NCBI GenBank assembly: GCA_902760595.1
Contig: CACWHI010000040.1
Coordinates: 1-44,640, forward strand
Reading direction: 5' to 3'
Source of the DNA: an uncultured Eubacteriales bacterium
Lineage (GTDB): Bacteria > Bacillota > Clostridia > Christensenellales > Aristaeellaceae
DNA length: 44,640 nt
Below are positions 7,707-16,897 of this stretch, piece by piece. The notes under the pieces were generated by a model that did not search any database, was not told where the DNA came from, and saw nothing but the letters and a program-made list of their open reading frames with translations. Within the stretch, counting starts at the first letter, position 1. The number at the start of each line of letters is the position of its first letter. A program made the position numbers and the translations under genes.

Positions 7707-9035
7707 TCAATACACTACGAGATACCTTTCGATCTCCCAGTTGCTAACCCTCGTCCGGTAGGCGTCCCACTCGCGCTGCTTGCCCTCGATGTACTGCTGG
7801 GTCACGTGCTCGCCCATGGTGGCGGTCATCAGGGGGTCCGCCTTGAAGGCCTCCAGCGCCTCCTCCAGGGAGGCGGGCAGGTTCATGATGCCCTTTTCCA
7901 CGCGCTGCTCGGGCGTCATCAGGTAGATGTTCTCCGTCGTTTCGGGCGGCGGGGTCAGGCCGCGCTCGATGCCGTCCAGGCCAGCGGCCAGGCAGGCCGC
8001 GATCTCCAGGTAGGGGTTGCAGGAGGGGTCCGGGCTGCGCAGCTCCACGCGCGTGCCGTTGCCGCGGGAGGAGGGGATGCGGATCAGCGCCGAGCGGTTG
8101 CCGGCGGACCAGGCCACGTAGCAGGGCGCCTCATAGCCCGGCACCAGGCGCTTGTAGCTGTTGACCAGCGGGTTGGTCAGGGCGCACATGCCCTGGATGT
8201 GGTCGAGCAGTCCCGCGATGAACTGGTAGCAGGTTCTGGAGAGCTTTCGCTCGCCGTCCGGATCGTAGAAGGCGTTCTTCCCGTCCTTGAACAGGCTCAT
8301 ATTGGTGTGCATGCCGCTGCCCGCCACGCCGAAGAGCGGCTTGGGCATGAAGGTGGCGTGCAGGCCGCTGCGCTGGGCCATGGACTTGACCGTCAGCTTG
8401 AAGGTCATGATGTTGTCCGCGGCGCGAAGGGCGTCGGCGTACTTGAAGTCGATCTCGTGCTGGCCCTGGGCGCACTCGTGGTGCGAGGCCTCGATTTCGA
8501 AGCCCATCTGCTCCAGCGCCAGACAGATCTCGCGGCGCGTGCTTTCGCCCCGGTCCAGCGGGCCTAAGTCGAAATAGCTGGCCTCGTCGCCGGTCTGGGT
8601 GGTGGGCTTGCCGTTTTCATCCAGCTGGAAGAGGAAGAACTCGCACTCCGGCCCGACGTTGAAGCTGTAGCCCATGTCCGCCGCGCGCTTGAGGACGCGC
8701 TTGAGGGTCCCGCGCGGGTCGCCCACGAAGGGCGTGCCGTCCGGGTTGTAGATATCACAGATCAGCCGTGCGATCTTGCCGTGGTCCCGGTGCCAGGGCA
8801 GGATGGTGAAGGTGTCCAGGTCGGGGTGCAGGTACTGGTCCGACTCATGGATGCGCACGAAGCCCTCGATGGAGCTGCCGTCCAGCGAGATCTCGTTGTT
8901 CACTGCACGCTCGATCTGGGAGGCGGTGATGGCCACGTTCTTGAGCTGGCCGAAGATGTCGGTGAACTGCAGGCGGATAAAGCTGATGCCCTCCTCCCGC
9001 ACGCGGCGGATGATGTCTTCCTTGCTTTTCGGCAT
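7707..9035 (-). CDS. glnA: Type I glutamine synthetase
   Basis: Glutamine synthetase (442 residues, the GSI-alpha length) makes glutamine from glutamate, ammonia and ATP. Clear signatures are [37 protein letters not shown] and NRSALIRIP. The start [12 protein letters not shown] at 9035 fits the family and has AAGGA upstream. The gene is the last of the histidine transcript, 35 bases after the serine hydrolase stop with no terminator between. That position would tie glutamine supply to HisH, which uses glutamine, but the coupling is inferred from gene order only. Confidence 0.95.
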   Translation of the reverse strand: MPKSKEDIIRRVREEGISFIRLQFTDIFGQLKNVAITASQIERAVNNEISLDGSSIEGFVRIHESDQYLHPDLDTFTILPWHRDHGKIARLICDIYNPDGTPFVGDPRGTLKRVLKRAADMGYSFNVGPECEFFLFQLDENGKPTTQTGDEASYFDLGPLDRGESTRREICLALEQMGFEIEASHHECAQGQHEIDFKYADALRAADNIMTFKLTVKSMAQRSGLHATFMPKPLFGVAGSGMHTNMSLFKDGKNAFYDPDGERKLSRTCYQFIAGLLDHIQGMCALTNPLVNSYKRLVPGYEAPCYVAWSAGNRSALIRIPSSRGNGTRVELRSPDPSCNPYLEIAACLAAGLDGIERGLTPPPETTENIYLMTPEQRVEKGIMNLPASLEEALEAFKADPLMTATMGEHVTQQYIEGKQREWDAYRTRVSNWEIERYLVVY

Positions 9036-9070
9036 AATCGTTTTCCTTTCGTCCCACGAAGGGGCAGTCA

Positions 9071-10246
9071 TCATTTGCTGTTCCAGTCCGTCTCCGCCGC
9101 GCGGTCTATGGTCAGAGAGGCGATGGCGACGAGGTCATTAAGTTTCTGCTGGGTGTAGCCGTTGGCGATCACCGTCACGGACAGGCCCTTGTCTGGCAGG
9201 TAAAAGACGTCGGAGCTCAGGCCGTCCTTTATGCCCTGGTGACCGTACCAGGTGTTGCCGTGGCTGTCCTCAAAGCGCCGGATGCCCAGGCCGTACTCAG
9301 ATACGCACGTGACGGAGGAGCCGGGGAAAAAGCGCTGGTCCGCCTGCATCAGCCGCACGGTGCCGGGGTTCAGCACCCGCGCGCCGTTGAGCCGCCCCTC
9401 CTCGCAGAGCATCGCGCCGATGCGGTCCAGGCCCCGCGCGCTGGCATAAAGGCCGCCCACGGAATACTGCAGGTGCGCCATGGGGTCGCAGGTGTCCTCA
9501 TAATTGCTGCGCACCAGCATACGGGACGGGGACAGGATGTTGGTGCCCGACTTGGACATCTGGTTGCTGATGTCGGAGGGATCCGGCAGCAGCGTCGGGT
9601 CGTAGGCCGCGTTCATGCCCAGCGGATCGAACACGTTTTCGCGCATGAAGGTGTTCAGGCTCTGGCCGGATACGGCCTCGATCAGCGCGCCGAACAGGCT
9701 GCCGTTGATGTTGGAATAGTGGTAGCGCGTCCCGGGCCGCGCGTATCTCAGGAACAGGTGCTCGGTGTTCCGCTGGGACACATAATCCCAGTCGATGCCG
9801 GTGTGCTGGCTCTGGATGACGCCGCTGGTGTGGCTGAGGATCTGCCGCACCGTGATCGGATCGTTCTTAAACGCGGAATTGACCACCCGGAACGGCAGCA
9901 GGTCGCTGATCGGATCGTCCAGCGCGAATGCCCCGCGCTCATACAGCTTCATGACGCCCACCGCGGTGACCATTTTCGTCACCGACGCGACGCGGAAGCA
10001 GGTATCCAGCGTCACCGGCTCCATCCGCGAGGCGCTCTTGGAGCCGTAGGCGTAGGTGAACACCGGCTCCCCATAGCGCGAGACGACCACCGCCCCGCCC
10101 ACGATATCCCGGCTGCGGAAGGCGTGTTCCATCCACTCCGCCGTCAGGTCCTCCGCCCGGGCGAGCCCGGGCAGCAGCATCGCCGCCGCCAGCAGAAGCG
10201 CGACCAGCCGCTTCCCCGGCGCTGTTTTTACGAAATTGACACTCAT
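9071..10246 (-). CDS. Secreted serine hydrolase, beta-lactamase/DD-peptidase fold
   Basis: A 391-residue protein with an N-terminal signal peptide (residues 1-31, [18 protein letters not shown]). The mature part is a class C beta-lactamase / esterase-like domain. The nucleophile motif is SVTK (in [12 protein letters not shown]), the second motif YSN (in [10 protein letters not shown]), and the third HQG (in [10 protein letters not shown]). It should act outside the membrane on peptidoglycan, ester or peptide substrates; lactamase activity is not implied. Its ATG overlaps the stop of the PHP phosphatase by four bases, so it is translated as part of the his operon. The protein at 29376-30635 is a paralogue with the same motif spacing. 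Confidence 0.88.
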   Translation of the reverse strand: MSVNFVKTAPGKRLVALLLAAAMLLPGLARAEDLTAEWMEHAFRSRDIVGGAVVVSRYGEPVFTYAYGSKSASRMEPVTLDTCFRVASVTKMVTAVGVMKLYERGAFALDDPISDLLPFRVVNSAFKNDPITVRQILSHTSGVIQSQHTGIDWDYVSQRNTEHLFLRYARPGTRYHYSNINGSLFGALIEAVSGQSLNTFMRENVFDPLGMNAAYDPTLLPDPSDISNQMSKSGTNILSPSRMLVRSNYEDTCDPMAHLQYSVGGLYASARGLDRIGAMLCEEGRLNGARVLNPGTVRLMQADQRFFPGSSVTCVSEYGLGIRRFEDSHGNTWYGHQGIKDGLSSDVFYLPDKGLSVTVIANGYTQQKLNDLVAIASLTIDRAAETDWNSK

Positions 10247-11031
10247 TTCATCCAGCCTGGCCTGACCAGTTCAAAGCCCTCCTCCCGGCAGACGCGCTCC
10301 TGGCGCTCAAAATCGTACATCAAAGTATCCTTCCTGTGGCTGTCACTGCTCAGCACGAAGCGCGCGCCGTGATCGCGCAGGTAGCGGCAGATTTCCGGGG
10401 CGGGATAGGGCACGCCGCGGTAGCCGCGGGCCATGGCCCCGGTGTTGATCTCGAAGGGCAGTCCCGTTTCGAGCAGCGCGTCCGCCGCCCGCCGCCAGGC
10501 CGTGACGTAGCGCGGATCGTCCTCATCAAAGAGGCGCTCCCGCTCATTCAGCTTGGCGATCAGGTCAAAATGCCCGATCAGCTGACAATGCGTGCGCTCC
10601 GCGACCAGGGCCGCCAGGCGGTAGTATTCCTCCGCGGCGCTCAGCAGATCCCCGCCCAGCAGCAGGGCCGCGCGGTCCAGCGGCTCGCGCTTCCAGTCCA
10701 CCGTCAGGTATTCCCCCGCGGCGTACAGGTAATGCACCGAGCCGATCACATAGTCGTAGCCGTCCGTGGGCTCCTGTGAAAAGAGGTCCTGCTCGATGCC
10801 GCAATGAATCTCCATCCGCCCGGCATACTCCTCCCGCAGGCGGCGGCAGGCCGCGCGGTATTCAGCGGCGCGCTCCCGCTTCATGCAGGCGTCTGTATCG
10901 TAGGGCGCGTAGCCGTGGTCGGAGAAACCCAGCGCCGTCATGCCGCGGGCATACGCCTCCGCGGCCACCGCCTCCAGGCTGTCGGCGCCGTCGGAAAAGT
11001 CCGAATGGACATGGAAATCCGCGGTGATCAT
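10243..11031 (-). CDS. hisJ: PHP-type histidinol-phosphatase
   Basis: A 262-residue metal-dependent phosphatase of the PHP superfamily, HisJ/HisK type. Metal ligands are seen in DFHVHSDFSDG, FSDHGYAPYD, CGIEQDL, SVHYLY, GHFDL and SSDSHRKD. It dephosphorylates histidinol phosphate, the step before HisD. No other histidinol phosphatase is present in the operon and HisB here is only the dehydratase, so this gene fills the gap. It overlaps hisIE by four bases upstream and the serine hydrolase by four bases downstream. Gene symbol is by role and homology. Confidence 0.85.
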   Translation of the reverse strand: MITADFHVHSDFSDGADSLEAVAAEAYARGMTALGFSDHGYAPYDTDACMKRERAAEYRAACRRLREEYAGRMEIHCGIEQDLFSQEPTDGYDYVIGSVHYLYAAGEYLTVDWKREPLDRAALLLGGDLLSAAEEYYRLAALVAERTHCQLIGHFDLIAKLNERERLFDEDDPRYVTAWRRAADALLETGLPFEINTGAMARGYRGVPYPAPEICRYLRDHGARFVLSSDSHRKDTLMYDFERQERVCREEGFELVRPGWMK

Positions 11032-11675
11032 GTCATTTTTTCCTGCTTTACCTTGTGGTCGATCACGTGGCGGGAGGCCAGCTCCCGGTGCACGTCCTCG
11101 AGCGTGATGCCCATTTCGGTCATCAGCACCATCACATGGTAAGCCAGGTCGGCGATCTCGTACACGGTCTCGCGCTTGTCCTCGGCCTTGCCGGCGATGA
11201 TCACCTCCGTGGATTCCTCGCCCACCTTTTTCAGGATCTTGTCCAGGCCCTTCTGGAACAGGTAGGTGGTGTAGGAGCCCTCGGGCAGCGTCTCCTTGCG
11301 CCCCTTCAGCAGGGCCATCAGGCCCTCCAGCGAGAACTCCTGCAGCTCATCGCTCTGCCAGACAGGGTCGTTGAAGCAGGAGTCCGTGCCCAGGTGGCAG
11401 GCGGGTCCGTCCTTTTCCACCATCACCACCAGCGCGTCGCGGTCGCAGTCCGCGGTGATGGACACCACGTGCTGGTAGTTCCCGCTGGTCTCGCCCTTGA
11501 GCCACAGCTCCTGCCGGGAGCGGCTCCAGAAGCAGGTGAGCCCCTTCTCCATGGTGATTTGCAGGCTCTCCCGGTTCATGTACGCCAGCGTCAGCACCTT
11601 TTTGCTGACCGCGTCCACCACGACAGCCGGGATCAGGCCGCTGGCGTCGAATTTCAGGTCGTCGATGTTCAGCAT
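11028..11675 (-). CDS. hisI: Bifunctional phosphoribosyl-AMP cyclohydrolase / phosphoribosyl-ATP pyrophosphatase
   Basis: HisIE (215 residues) carries out steps two and three of histidine synthesis. Residues 1 to about 105 are the cyclohydrolase, with TCFWSRSRQELWLKGETSGN, metal-binding DCDRDALV and the GPACHLG cysteine/histidine. Residues about 115-205 are the MazG-like pyrophosphatase, with KKVGEESTEVIIA and the helix YEIADLAYHVMVLM. The order is the usual one for the fused enzyme. The start has GAGGT six bases upstream. It is separated from hisF by a 175-bp hairpin element but followed without a gap by the phosphatase gene. Confidence 0.95.
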   Translation of the reverse strand: MLNIDDLKFDASGLIPAVVVDAVSKKVLTLAYMNRESLQITMEKGLTCFWSRSRQELWLKGETSGNYQHVVSITADCDRDALVVMVEKDGPACHLGTDSCFNDPVWQSDELQEFSLEGLMALLKGRKETLPEGSYTTYLFQKGLDKILKKVGEESTEVIIAGKAEDKRETVYEIADLAYHVMVLMTEMGITLEDVHRELASRHVIDHKVKQEKMT

Positions 11676-11693
11676 AACACACCTCGTTTATTT

Positions 11694-11852
11694 AGTGAGG
11701 AGTGAGGAGAGATGAGTGAGGAGTTCAGGTGCGATCTCTTCGGCTCTGCCTCAGAGATCGGTCGATCAATGCGGCGCTTCGCGCGATATTGATTGAAACT
11801 GCGCTCCGCGCAGTTTCGACCGCCACTCCTCACTCATCACTCCTCACTTCTC
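11694..11852. repeat. Hairpin element inside the his operon, bounded by GAGGAGT repeats
   Basis: Left arm 11694-11724 (AGTGAGG, GAGTGAGGAG units) and right arm 11824-11852 (their inverse) frame two perfect internal hairpins: CGATCTCT/AGAGATCG (11732-11739 with 11753-11760) and GAAACTGCGC/GCGCAGTTTC (11795-11804 with 11808-11817). The right arm supplies the hisF stop codon region. It fills the only large gap of the operon. There is no T-run, so it is not an obvious terminator, but it could affect RNA decay or expression of downstream genes. Confidence 0.6.
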
Positions 11853-12615
11853 ATTTCGTGATCCTCACGGGGATCCCTTCCTCCGCCAGTTCCCGCTTCA
11901 ACTCCGCGATCTTCACCTCGCCGAAGTGGAAGATGGAGGCGGCCAGGCCGGCGTCGACGCGGGGAAGGGTCTTGAACAGGGTGACAAAGTCCTGGATGCA
12001 GCCCGCGCCGCCGGAGGCGATGACGGGCACGTTCACGCGCTCGGACACGGCCTTCAGCATTTCCAGGTCGAAGCCGCGCTTCACGCCGTCGGTGTCGATG
12101 GAATTGAGCACGATCTCGCCCGCGCCGTTCTCCACGCCGCGCACGATCCAGTCGATGGCCTCCAGGCCCGTATCCTCGCGTCCGCCGCGGGCGAAGACGC
12201 GGTACTCGCCGTTCACGCGCTTCACGTCCGCGGAGAGCACCACGCACTGGCTGCCGTAGCGCCGCGCGGCCTCGCCGATCAGCGCCGGGTTGCGGATCGC
12301 GCCGGAGTTCACCGACACCTTGTCTGCCCCGCACTTGAGCACGCGGTCGAAGTCGTCCAGACTGTTGATGCCGCCGCCCACCGTCAGCGGGATGAAGATG
12401 GTGGACGCGACCTCACGCAGGATGTCCGTAAACAGCTGCCGGCCCTCGGCGGAGGCGGTGATGTCGTAGAACACCAGCTCGTCCGCCCCGGCCTCGGAGT
12501 AGTAAGCCCCCAGCTCCACCGGGGACGACACGTCCCGGAGGCCGCCGAAGTTGACGCCCTTCACCACGCGGCCGTCGCGCACGTCCAGGCAGGGGATGAT
12601 GCGTTTGGCGATCAT
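11851..12615 (-). CDS. hisF: Imidazole glycerol phosphate synthase cyclase subunit
   Basis: HisF (254 residues) is the barrel subunit that joins ammonia from HisH to PRFAR, giving imidazole glycerol phosphate and AICAR. The two phosphate-site halves and catalytic aspartates show in IIPCLDVRDGRVVKGVNF and LNSIDTDGVKRGFD. Length and ends are normal. Its ATG overlaps the hisA stop by four bases. Confidence 0.97.
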   Translation of the reverse strand: MIAKRIIPCLDVRDGRVVKGVNFGGLRDVSSPVELGAYYSEAGADELVFYDITASAEGRQLFTDILREVASTIFIPLTVGGGINSLDDFDRVLKCGADKVSVNSGAIRNPALIGEAARRYGSQCVVLSADVKRVNGEYRVFARGGREDTGLEAIDWIVRGVENGAGEIVLNSIDTDGVKRGFDLEMLKAVSERVNVPVIASGGAGCIQDFVTLFKTLPRVDAGLAASIFHFGEVKIAELKRELAEEGIPVRITK

Positions 12616-13328
12616 ACGGCCGCCTCGATGGCGATGCGCAGGGAGAGCCGGCCCTCGTAGTAGGCCTTGCCCACGATAGCGCCGTACAGGCCCAGCCGGC
12701 GCAGCGCCAGCACGTCGTCCACGCCGCTCACGCCGCCGGAAGCGATGATGTGCACGCTCAGCTCCTCGCTCAGGCGCTGGTACAGCTCGCTGTTCGCGCC
12801 CTCCAGCATGCCGTCGCGCGAGATATCCGTGCTGATGATGGTCTTGACGCCCAGCTCCTCCATCCTGCGGCAGAAGGCGAAGGCCTCCAGCCCGGAGTCC
12901 GCGGTCCAGCCTCGGATGGCCACCTTGCCGTCGCGGATGTCCACGCCCACGGCGATGCGGTCCTGGTAGCGGCGCACGGCCCGCTCCACAAAGGCGGGGT
13001 CCGTCACCGCCGCAGTGCCGATGATCACGCGGTCCACCCGCGCGTCCTCGAGATAGCGGCTCACGATGTCCATGCTCCGGATGCCGCCGCCGACCTGCAT
13101 CTTCAGGTCGGTGCCCTCCTTCATCTTCGCGATCAGCTTCAGGTTGGGCGTCTGCCCGTCGCGCGCGCCCTGCAGATCCACCACGTGCACTGCCTGCGCG
13201 CCCTCCTGCTTAAAGACGGTCAGGAGCCGCGCAGGGTTCTCCTCGTAGACCTTCATTTGCGCGTAATCGCCCTTCTGCAGACGCACCGCCTTGCCCTCGT
13301 ACAGATCGATCGCTGGTATGATCAGCAT
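12612..13328 (-). CDS. hisA: ProFAR isomerase
   Basis: HisA (238 residues) is the (beta-alpha)8 barrel isomerase for the fourth step, ProFAR to PRFAR. The acid/base aspartates are in IPAIDLYEGKAVRLQKGD and ISTDISRDGMLEGAN; the repeated half-barrel phosphate loops (QVGGGIRS, ASGGVSG) are present. It overlaps hisH by seven bases and hisF by four, which indicates translational coupling. Confidence 0.97.
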   Translation of the reverse strand: MLIIPAIDLYEGKAVRLQKGDYAQMKVYEENPARLLTVFKQEGAQAVHVVDLQGARDGQTPNLKLIAKMKEGTDLKMQVGGGIRSMDIVSRYLEDARVDRVIIGTAAVTDPAFVERAVRRYQDRIAVGVDIRDGKVAIRGWTADSGLEAFAFCRRMEELGVKTIISTDISRDGMLEGANSELYQRLSEELSVHIIASGGVSGVDDVLALRRLGLYGAIVGKAYYEGRLSLRIAIEAAV

Positions 13329-13945
13329 AATGGTCCCTCCGTTTCTGCAAACGCTTTCAATATACTCAAGCCCACCCGGCCGCTTTTTTCCGGATGGAAC
13401 TGGCAGCCGACCACGTTGCCGCGGCCCACGGCCGCCGTGACCGGCGCGGAATACTCCGTCAAGGCCAGGGTATCCGCCTCACAGCGGGTGCCCTGGAAGG
13501 AATGCACGAAATACACGGCGTCCCCGTTCCGCACGTCCCTGAACAGGGCCGAGGGCCGCGTGAGCGTCAGCGGGTTCCACCCGATATGCGGGATCTTGAG
13601 GGCCGGATCCACCGTTTCCGACAGCGCGCGCACCTCGCCGGGGATCAGTCCCAGGCCCTCGTGCTCTCCGAATTCAAAGCTCTTCGTCAGCAGCAGCTGC
13701 ATGCCCAGGCAGATGCCCAGCACGGGCTTGCCGCGCTTCGCCTCCGCAATCAGCGCCTCGCCCAGTCCCGTTTCGCGCAGCTTTTGCGCCGCATCCCCGA
13801 AGGCCCCGACCCCCGGCAGGATCAGCCGGTCCGCGCTGCGCAGCGCGCCGGGGTCGCCGGTCACCAGCACCTCCTGCCCGATGTGCCGGAGGCTGCTGGC
13901 CAGGGAAAAGAGGTTCCCCACCCCGTAATCAATGACTGCGATCAT
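13322..13945 (-). CDS. hisH: Imidazole glycerol phosphate synthase glutaminase subunit
   Basis: HisH (207 residues) hydrolyses glutamine and channels ammonia to HisF. The class I glutaminase triad is visible: the nucleophile in LGICLGMQLL, and the His/Glu pair in CQFHPEKSG. The N-terminal IAVIDYGVGNLFSLASSL is typical. The gene starts in a four-base overlap with hisB. Confidence 0.97.
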   Translation of the reverse strand: MIAVIDYGVGNLFSLASSLRHIGQEVLVTGDPGALRSADRLILPGVGAFGDAAQKLRETGLGEALIAEAKRGKPVLGICLGMQLLLTKSFEFGEHEGLGLIPGEVRALSETVDPALKIPHIGWNPLTLTRPSALFRDVRNGDAVYFVHSFQGTRCEADTLALTEYSAPVTAAVGRGNVVGCQFHPEKSGRVGLSILKAFAETEGPLC

Positions 13946-14535
13946 AATATTCCCTTCGTCGACGGGATCTGGTCCGCGAAGTCCGGGTCCAGGCTCACGG
14001 CCGCGCGCAGCGCTCGGGCGAGGGCCTTGAAGGCGCCCTCGATGATGTGGTGGCTGTTCTCGCCGGCCAGCTCGACCAGGTGGAGGGTGCAGCCCGCCTC
14101 CCGGGCGAAGGCGACCATAAATTCCTGTACCAGCTCGGTATCGAAGGCGCCCACCTTCTGCGTGGGGATAGGCAGCTTCCCGTAATACGCGCCCCGGCCG
14201 GACAGGTCCACCGCCGCCTGGATCAGCGCCTCGTCCATGGGCAGGCAGATATCGCCGTAGCGGCGGATGCCGCGCTTGTCGCCCAGGGCCTGGCGGAAGG
14301 CCGTGCCCAGGGCGATGCCGATATCCTCCACGGAATGGTGGTCGTCCACCTGGGTGTCGCCGGCGCAGGTGAGCTTCAGGTCGAAGCCCCCGTGCCGCGC
14401 GAACAGGGTCAGCATATGGTCCAGAAAGCCCACGCCGCTGGCGATCTCCGCCCGGCCCCGGCCGTCAACGACCAGCTTCAGCGCGATGTCCGTTTCCGCC
14501 GTGCGGCGGGCGATCTCCGCTTCACGCATGCTCAT
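13942..14535 (-). CDS. hisB: Imidazoleglycerol-phosphate dehydratase
   Basis: A monofunctional HisB of 197 residues. The manganese-binding repeats are plain: GFLDHMLTLFARHGGF with DDHHSVEDIGIALG, and NSHHIIEGAFKALARAL near the C-terminus. The start MSMREAEIARRT at 14535 is preferred because GGAGGAGG lies directly upstream; ATG at 14529 is possible. The fused phosphatase domain of enteric HisB is absent, consistent with a separate PHP phosphatase in the operon. Confidence 0.96.
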   Translation of the reverse strand: MSMREAEIARRTAETDIALKLVVDGRGRAEIASGVGFLDHMLTLFARHGGFDLKLTCAGDTQVDDHHSVEDIGIALGTAFRQALGDKRGIRRYGDICLPMDEALIQAAVDLSGRGAYYGKLPIPTQKVGAFDTELVQEFMVAFAREAGCTLHLVELAGENSHHIIEGAFKALARALRAAVSLDPDFADQIPSTKGIL

Positions 14536-14557
14536 GTCCTCCTCCGTCCGATTCTGC

Positions 14558-15619
14558 TTACAGCGAGCCCATGATGTCCCGGATGGCCGCGAGCAGGCAG
14601 TCGATCTGCTCCTTCGTGCCCACCGTGATCCGATTATACTGCCGGATGCGGCTTCCGTCAAAGTGGCGCACCAGCACGCCGCGGTCGCGCAGCATCTGGT
14701 ACAGCGCACCGCCGTTCAGCCGCAGGTGCCGCGCGAACACGAAGTTCGCCAGCGAATCCGTGCAGGAAAAGCCCAGGGCCTTCAGCTGCTCCGTCAGGTA
14801 CGCGCGGTTTTCCATGATGGTGCGGCAGCGCGCCCGCACCGTATCCTCGCAGCGCAGCATGCCGATGCCCAGCGCCTGGGTGAACGAGTTCACGTTGTAG
14901 GGGTTCAGGGAATAGCGCACCGTCTGCAGGTCGCGGATCAGCTCCGGGCAGCCGATGCAGAAGCCCAGCCGCGCCCCCGCCAGGGACCTGGACTTGGAAA
15001 AGGTCTGGATGACCAGGATATTTTTATACCGCTGGGTCAGCGGCACGCAGGACTCGCCGCCGAAATCCACATAGGCCTCGTCCACCACGATCACGCTGTC
15101 CGGGCTGCGCCGGGCCAGGTCCGCGATCCGCTCCGGCGGCAGGAAGATGCCCGTCGGCGCGTTGGGATTCGCCAGGAAAATGACGGCCTTCTGCCCCGCG
15201 TAGCGGTCCAGGCTGATGGTCAGGTCGTCCTCCAGCGGGATCTCGCGGAAGGGGATGCGGTTGATGTTCGCGTAGACGCGGTAAAAGCCGTAGGTGATAT
15301 CCGGAAAGAGCGCGGGCCGGGCGTCGCTGCCGAAGGCCACGAAGGCGAAATCCAGCGCCTCGTCGGAGCCGCTGGTCGCCATCACGCAGTCCGGCGTCAC
15401 CTGATACCGCTCCGCCAGGGCCTGCCGCAGCTCCACCGCCTCGGGGTCCGAGTACAGCTCATAGCTGCGGGCGTGCTCCGCTGCGTAGCTGAGGGCCTCC
15501 GCGCAGGGCGGGAAGGGCGACTCGTTGGTGTTCAGCTTCACGTACTGGCGGTCCCGCGGCTGCTCCCCGGGCGTGTAGGGCTTCAGGGAGGCGAAGCGCT
15601 CGCTGAAATACTTGCTCAT
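14558..15619 (-). CDS. hisC: Histidinol-phosphate aminotransferase
   Basis: HisC (353 residues) is a PLP enzyme that transfers an amino group from glutamate to imidazole acetol phosphate. The PLP lysine lies in QTFSKSRSLAGARLGF, with the cofactor-binding LANPNAPTG and VDEAYVDFGG upstream, in the standard order. The protein starts MSKYFSERFASLKPY, normal for the family. It begins three bases after hisD stops. Confidence 0.95.
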   Translation of the reverse strand: MSKYFSERFASLKPYTPGEQPRDRQYVKLNTNESPFPPCAEALSYAAEHARSYELYSDPEAVELRQALAERYQVTPDCVMATSGSDEALDFAFVAFGSDARPALFPDITYGFYRVYANINRIPFREIPLEDDLTISLDRYAGQKAVIFLANPNAPTGIFLPPERIADLARRSPDSVIVVDEAYVDFGGESCVPLTQRYKNILVIQTFSKSRSLAGARLGFCIGCPELIRDLQTVRYSLNPYNVNSFTQALGIGMLRCEDTVRARCRTIMENRAYLTEQLKALGFSCTDSLANFVFARHLRLNGGALYQMLRDRGVLVRHFDGSRIRQYNRITVGTKEQIDCLLAAIRDIMGSL

Positions 15620-15622
15620 AGG

Positions 15623-16897
15623 TCAGTCCTCGGTGCGGATCACCGCGCTGCGGGCATGGGCCGTCAGGCCCTCCTGGCGGGCAAACAGCGCCACGTCCTC
15701 AGCCACGTCCGCCAGCGCGTCCCGGGTAAAGCAGGTGAACTGCATTTTCTTCACGAAGTCGTCCACGGACAGCGGGCTGGCGAAGCGCGCCGTGCCGCTG
15801 GTGGGCAGGGTATGGTTGGGCCCGGCCAGGTAATCGCCCAGGGCCTCGGGGCAGTTGCGGCCCATGAACACGGAGCCCGCGTGCCGCACCTCGTTGAGCC
15901 AGTCGAAGGGGTTCTCCACGCACAGCTCCAGGTGCTCCGGTGCGATCTCGTTGGCCACCTCGATGGCCTTTTTCAGGTCGTCGGTCACGATGATCTTGCC
16001 GTTTTTGTCGATGGACGCGCGGGCGATCTCCTCGCGCTCCAGCAGGGGCAGCTGGCGCTCCAGCTCGGCGCGCACGGCCTCGGCCAGGGCCAGGCTGTCG
16101 GTGACCAGCACCGCGCTGGCCAGCTTATCGTGCTCGGCCTGGGAGAGCAGGTCCGCCGCCACATAGCGCGGCTCGGAGGCCGCGTCCGCCACCACCAGGA
16201 TCTCGCTGGGCCCGGCGATCATGTCGATGGACACCTGGCCGTAGACCTGCTTCTTCGCCTCGGCCACGAACACGTTGCCGGGGCCGACGATCTTATCCAC
16301 CCGCGGCACCGACTCCGTGCCGTAGGCCAGGGCGGCGATGGCCTGCGCCCCGCCCACCTTGAAAATGCGGTCGATGCCCGCCACGTGCGCGGCGCAGAGG
16401 ATGGCGGGATTCACCTTCCCGTCCCGGCCCGGCGGCGTCACCATGACCACCTCGGGCACGCCCGCGATGCGCGCGGGGATCGCGTCCATAAGCACCGTGG
16501 AGGGATAGGCCGCCGTGCCTCCGGGCACGTACAGGCCCGCGCGGTCCACCGGGATCACCCGCTGCCCCATGGTCACCCCCGCCTTCGGGGTCAGGATGAA
16601 GCTCTCGCGCTTCTGCGCCTGGTGGAACAGGCGGATGTTCTCCGCCGCGCGGGAAAGCACCCGCAGGAACTCGGGGTCCGCCCCGTCGAGGGCCTCCCGC
16701 GTCTCCTCCTGGCTTACCAGCAGGCTGTCCAGCTTCGCGCCGTCGAAGCGCTCGGTATACCTGAGCAGGGCGGCGTCGCCGTTCTGCCGGACGTCGGCGA
16801 TGATGTCCCGCACGGTCGCGGAGACGTCCGTTTCCGGCACCGCCCGCGCGAAGATCTCCGCGGGCGCGACCTCGCCCATTTTCATGATCCTGATCAT
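15623..16897 (-). CDS. hisD: Histidinol dehydrogenase
   Basis: HisD (424 residues) performs the last two oxidations of histidinol to histidine with NAD. The family blocks are intact: VPGGTAAYPSTVLM, KVGGAQAIAALAYG, IVGPGNVFVAEAK, DMIAGPSEILVVAD, LLSQAEHD and the zinc/catalytic region NEIAPEHLEL and NHTLPTSGTARF. Length is standard and the stop codon overlaps neighbouring genes as expected for a tightly packed operon: ATG overlaps the hisG stop by four bases. Confidence 0.97.
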   Translation of the reverse strand: MIRIMKMGEVAPAEIFARAVPETDVSATVRDIIADVRQNGDAALLRYTERFDGAKLDSLLVSQEETREALDGADPEFLRVLSRAAENIRLFHQAQKRESFILTPKAGVTMGQRVIPVDRAGLYVPGGTAAYPSTVLMDAIPARIAGVPEVVMVTPPGRDGKVNPAILCAAHVAGIDRIFKVGGAQAIAALAYGTESVPRVDKIVGPGNVFVAEAKKQVYGQVSIDMIAGPSEILVVADAASEPRYVAADLLSQAEHDKLASAVLVTDSLALAEAVRAELERQLPLLEREEIARASIDKNGKIIVTDDLKKAIEVANEIAPEHLELCVENPFDWLNEVRHAGSVFMGRNCPEALGDYLAGPNHTLPTSGTARFASPLSVDDFVKKMQFTCFTRDALADVAEDVALFARQEGLTAHARSAVIRTED

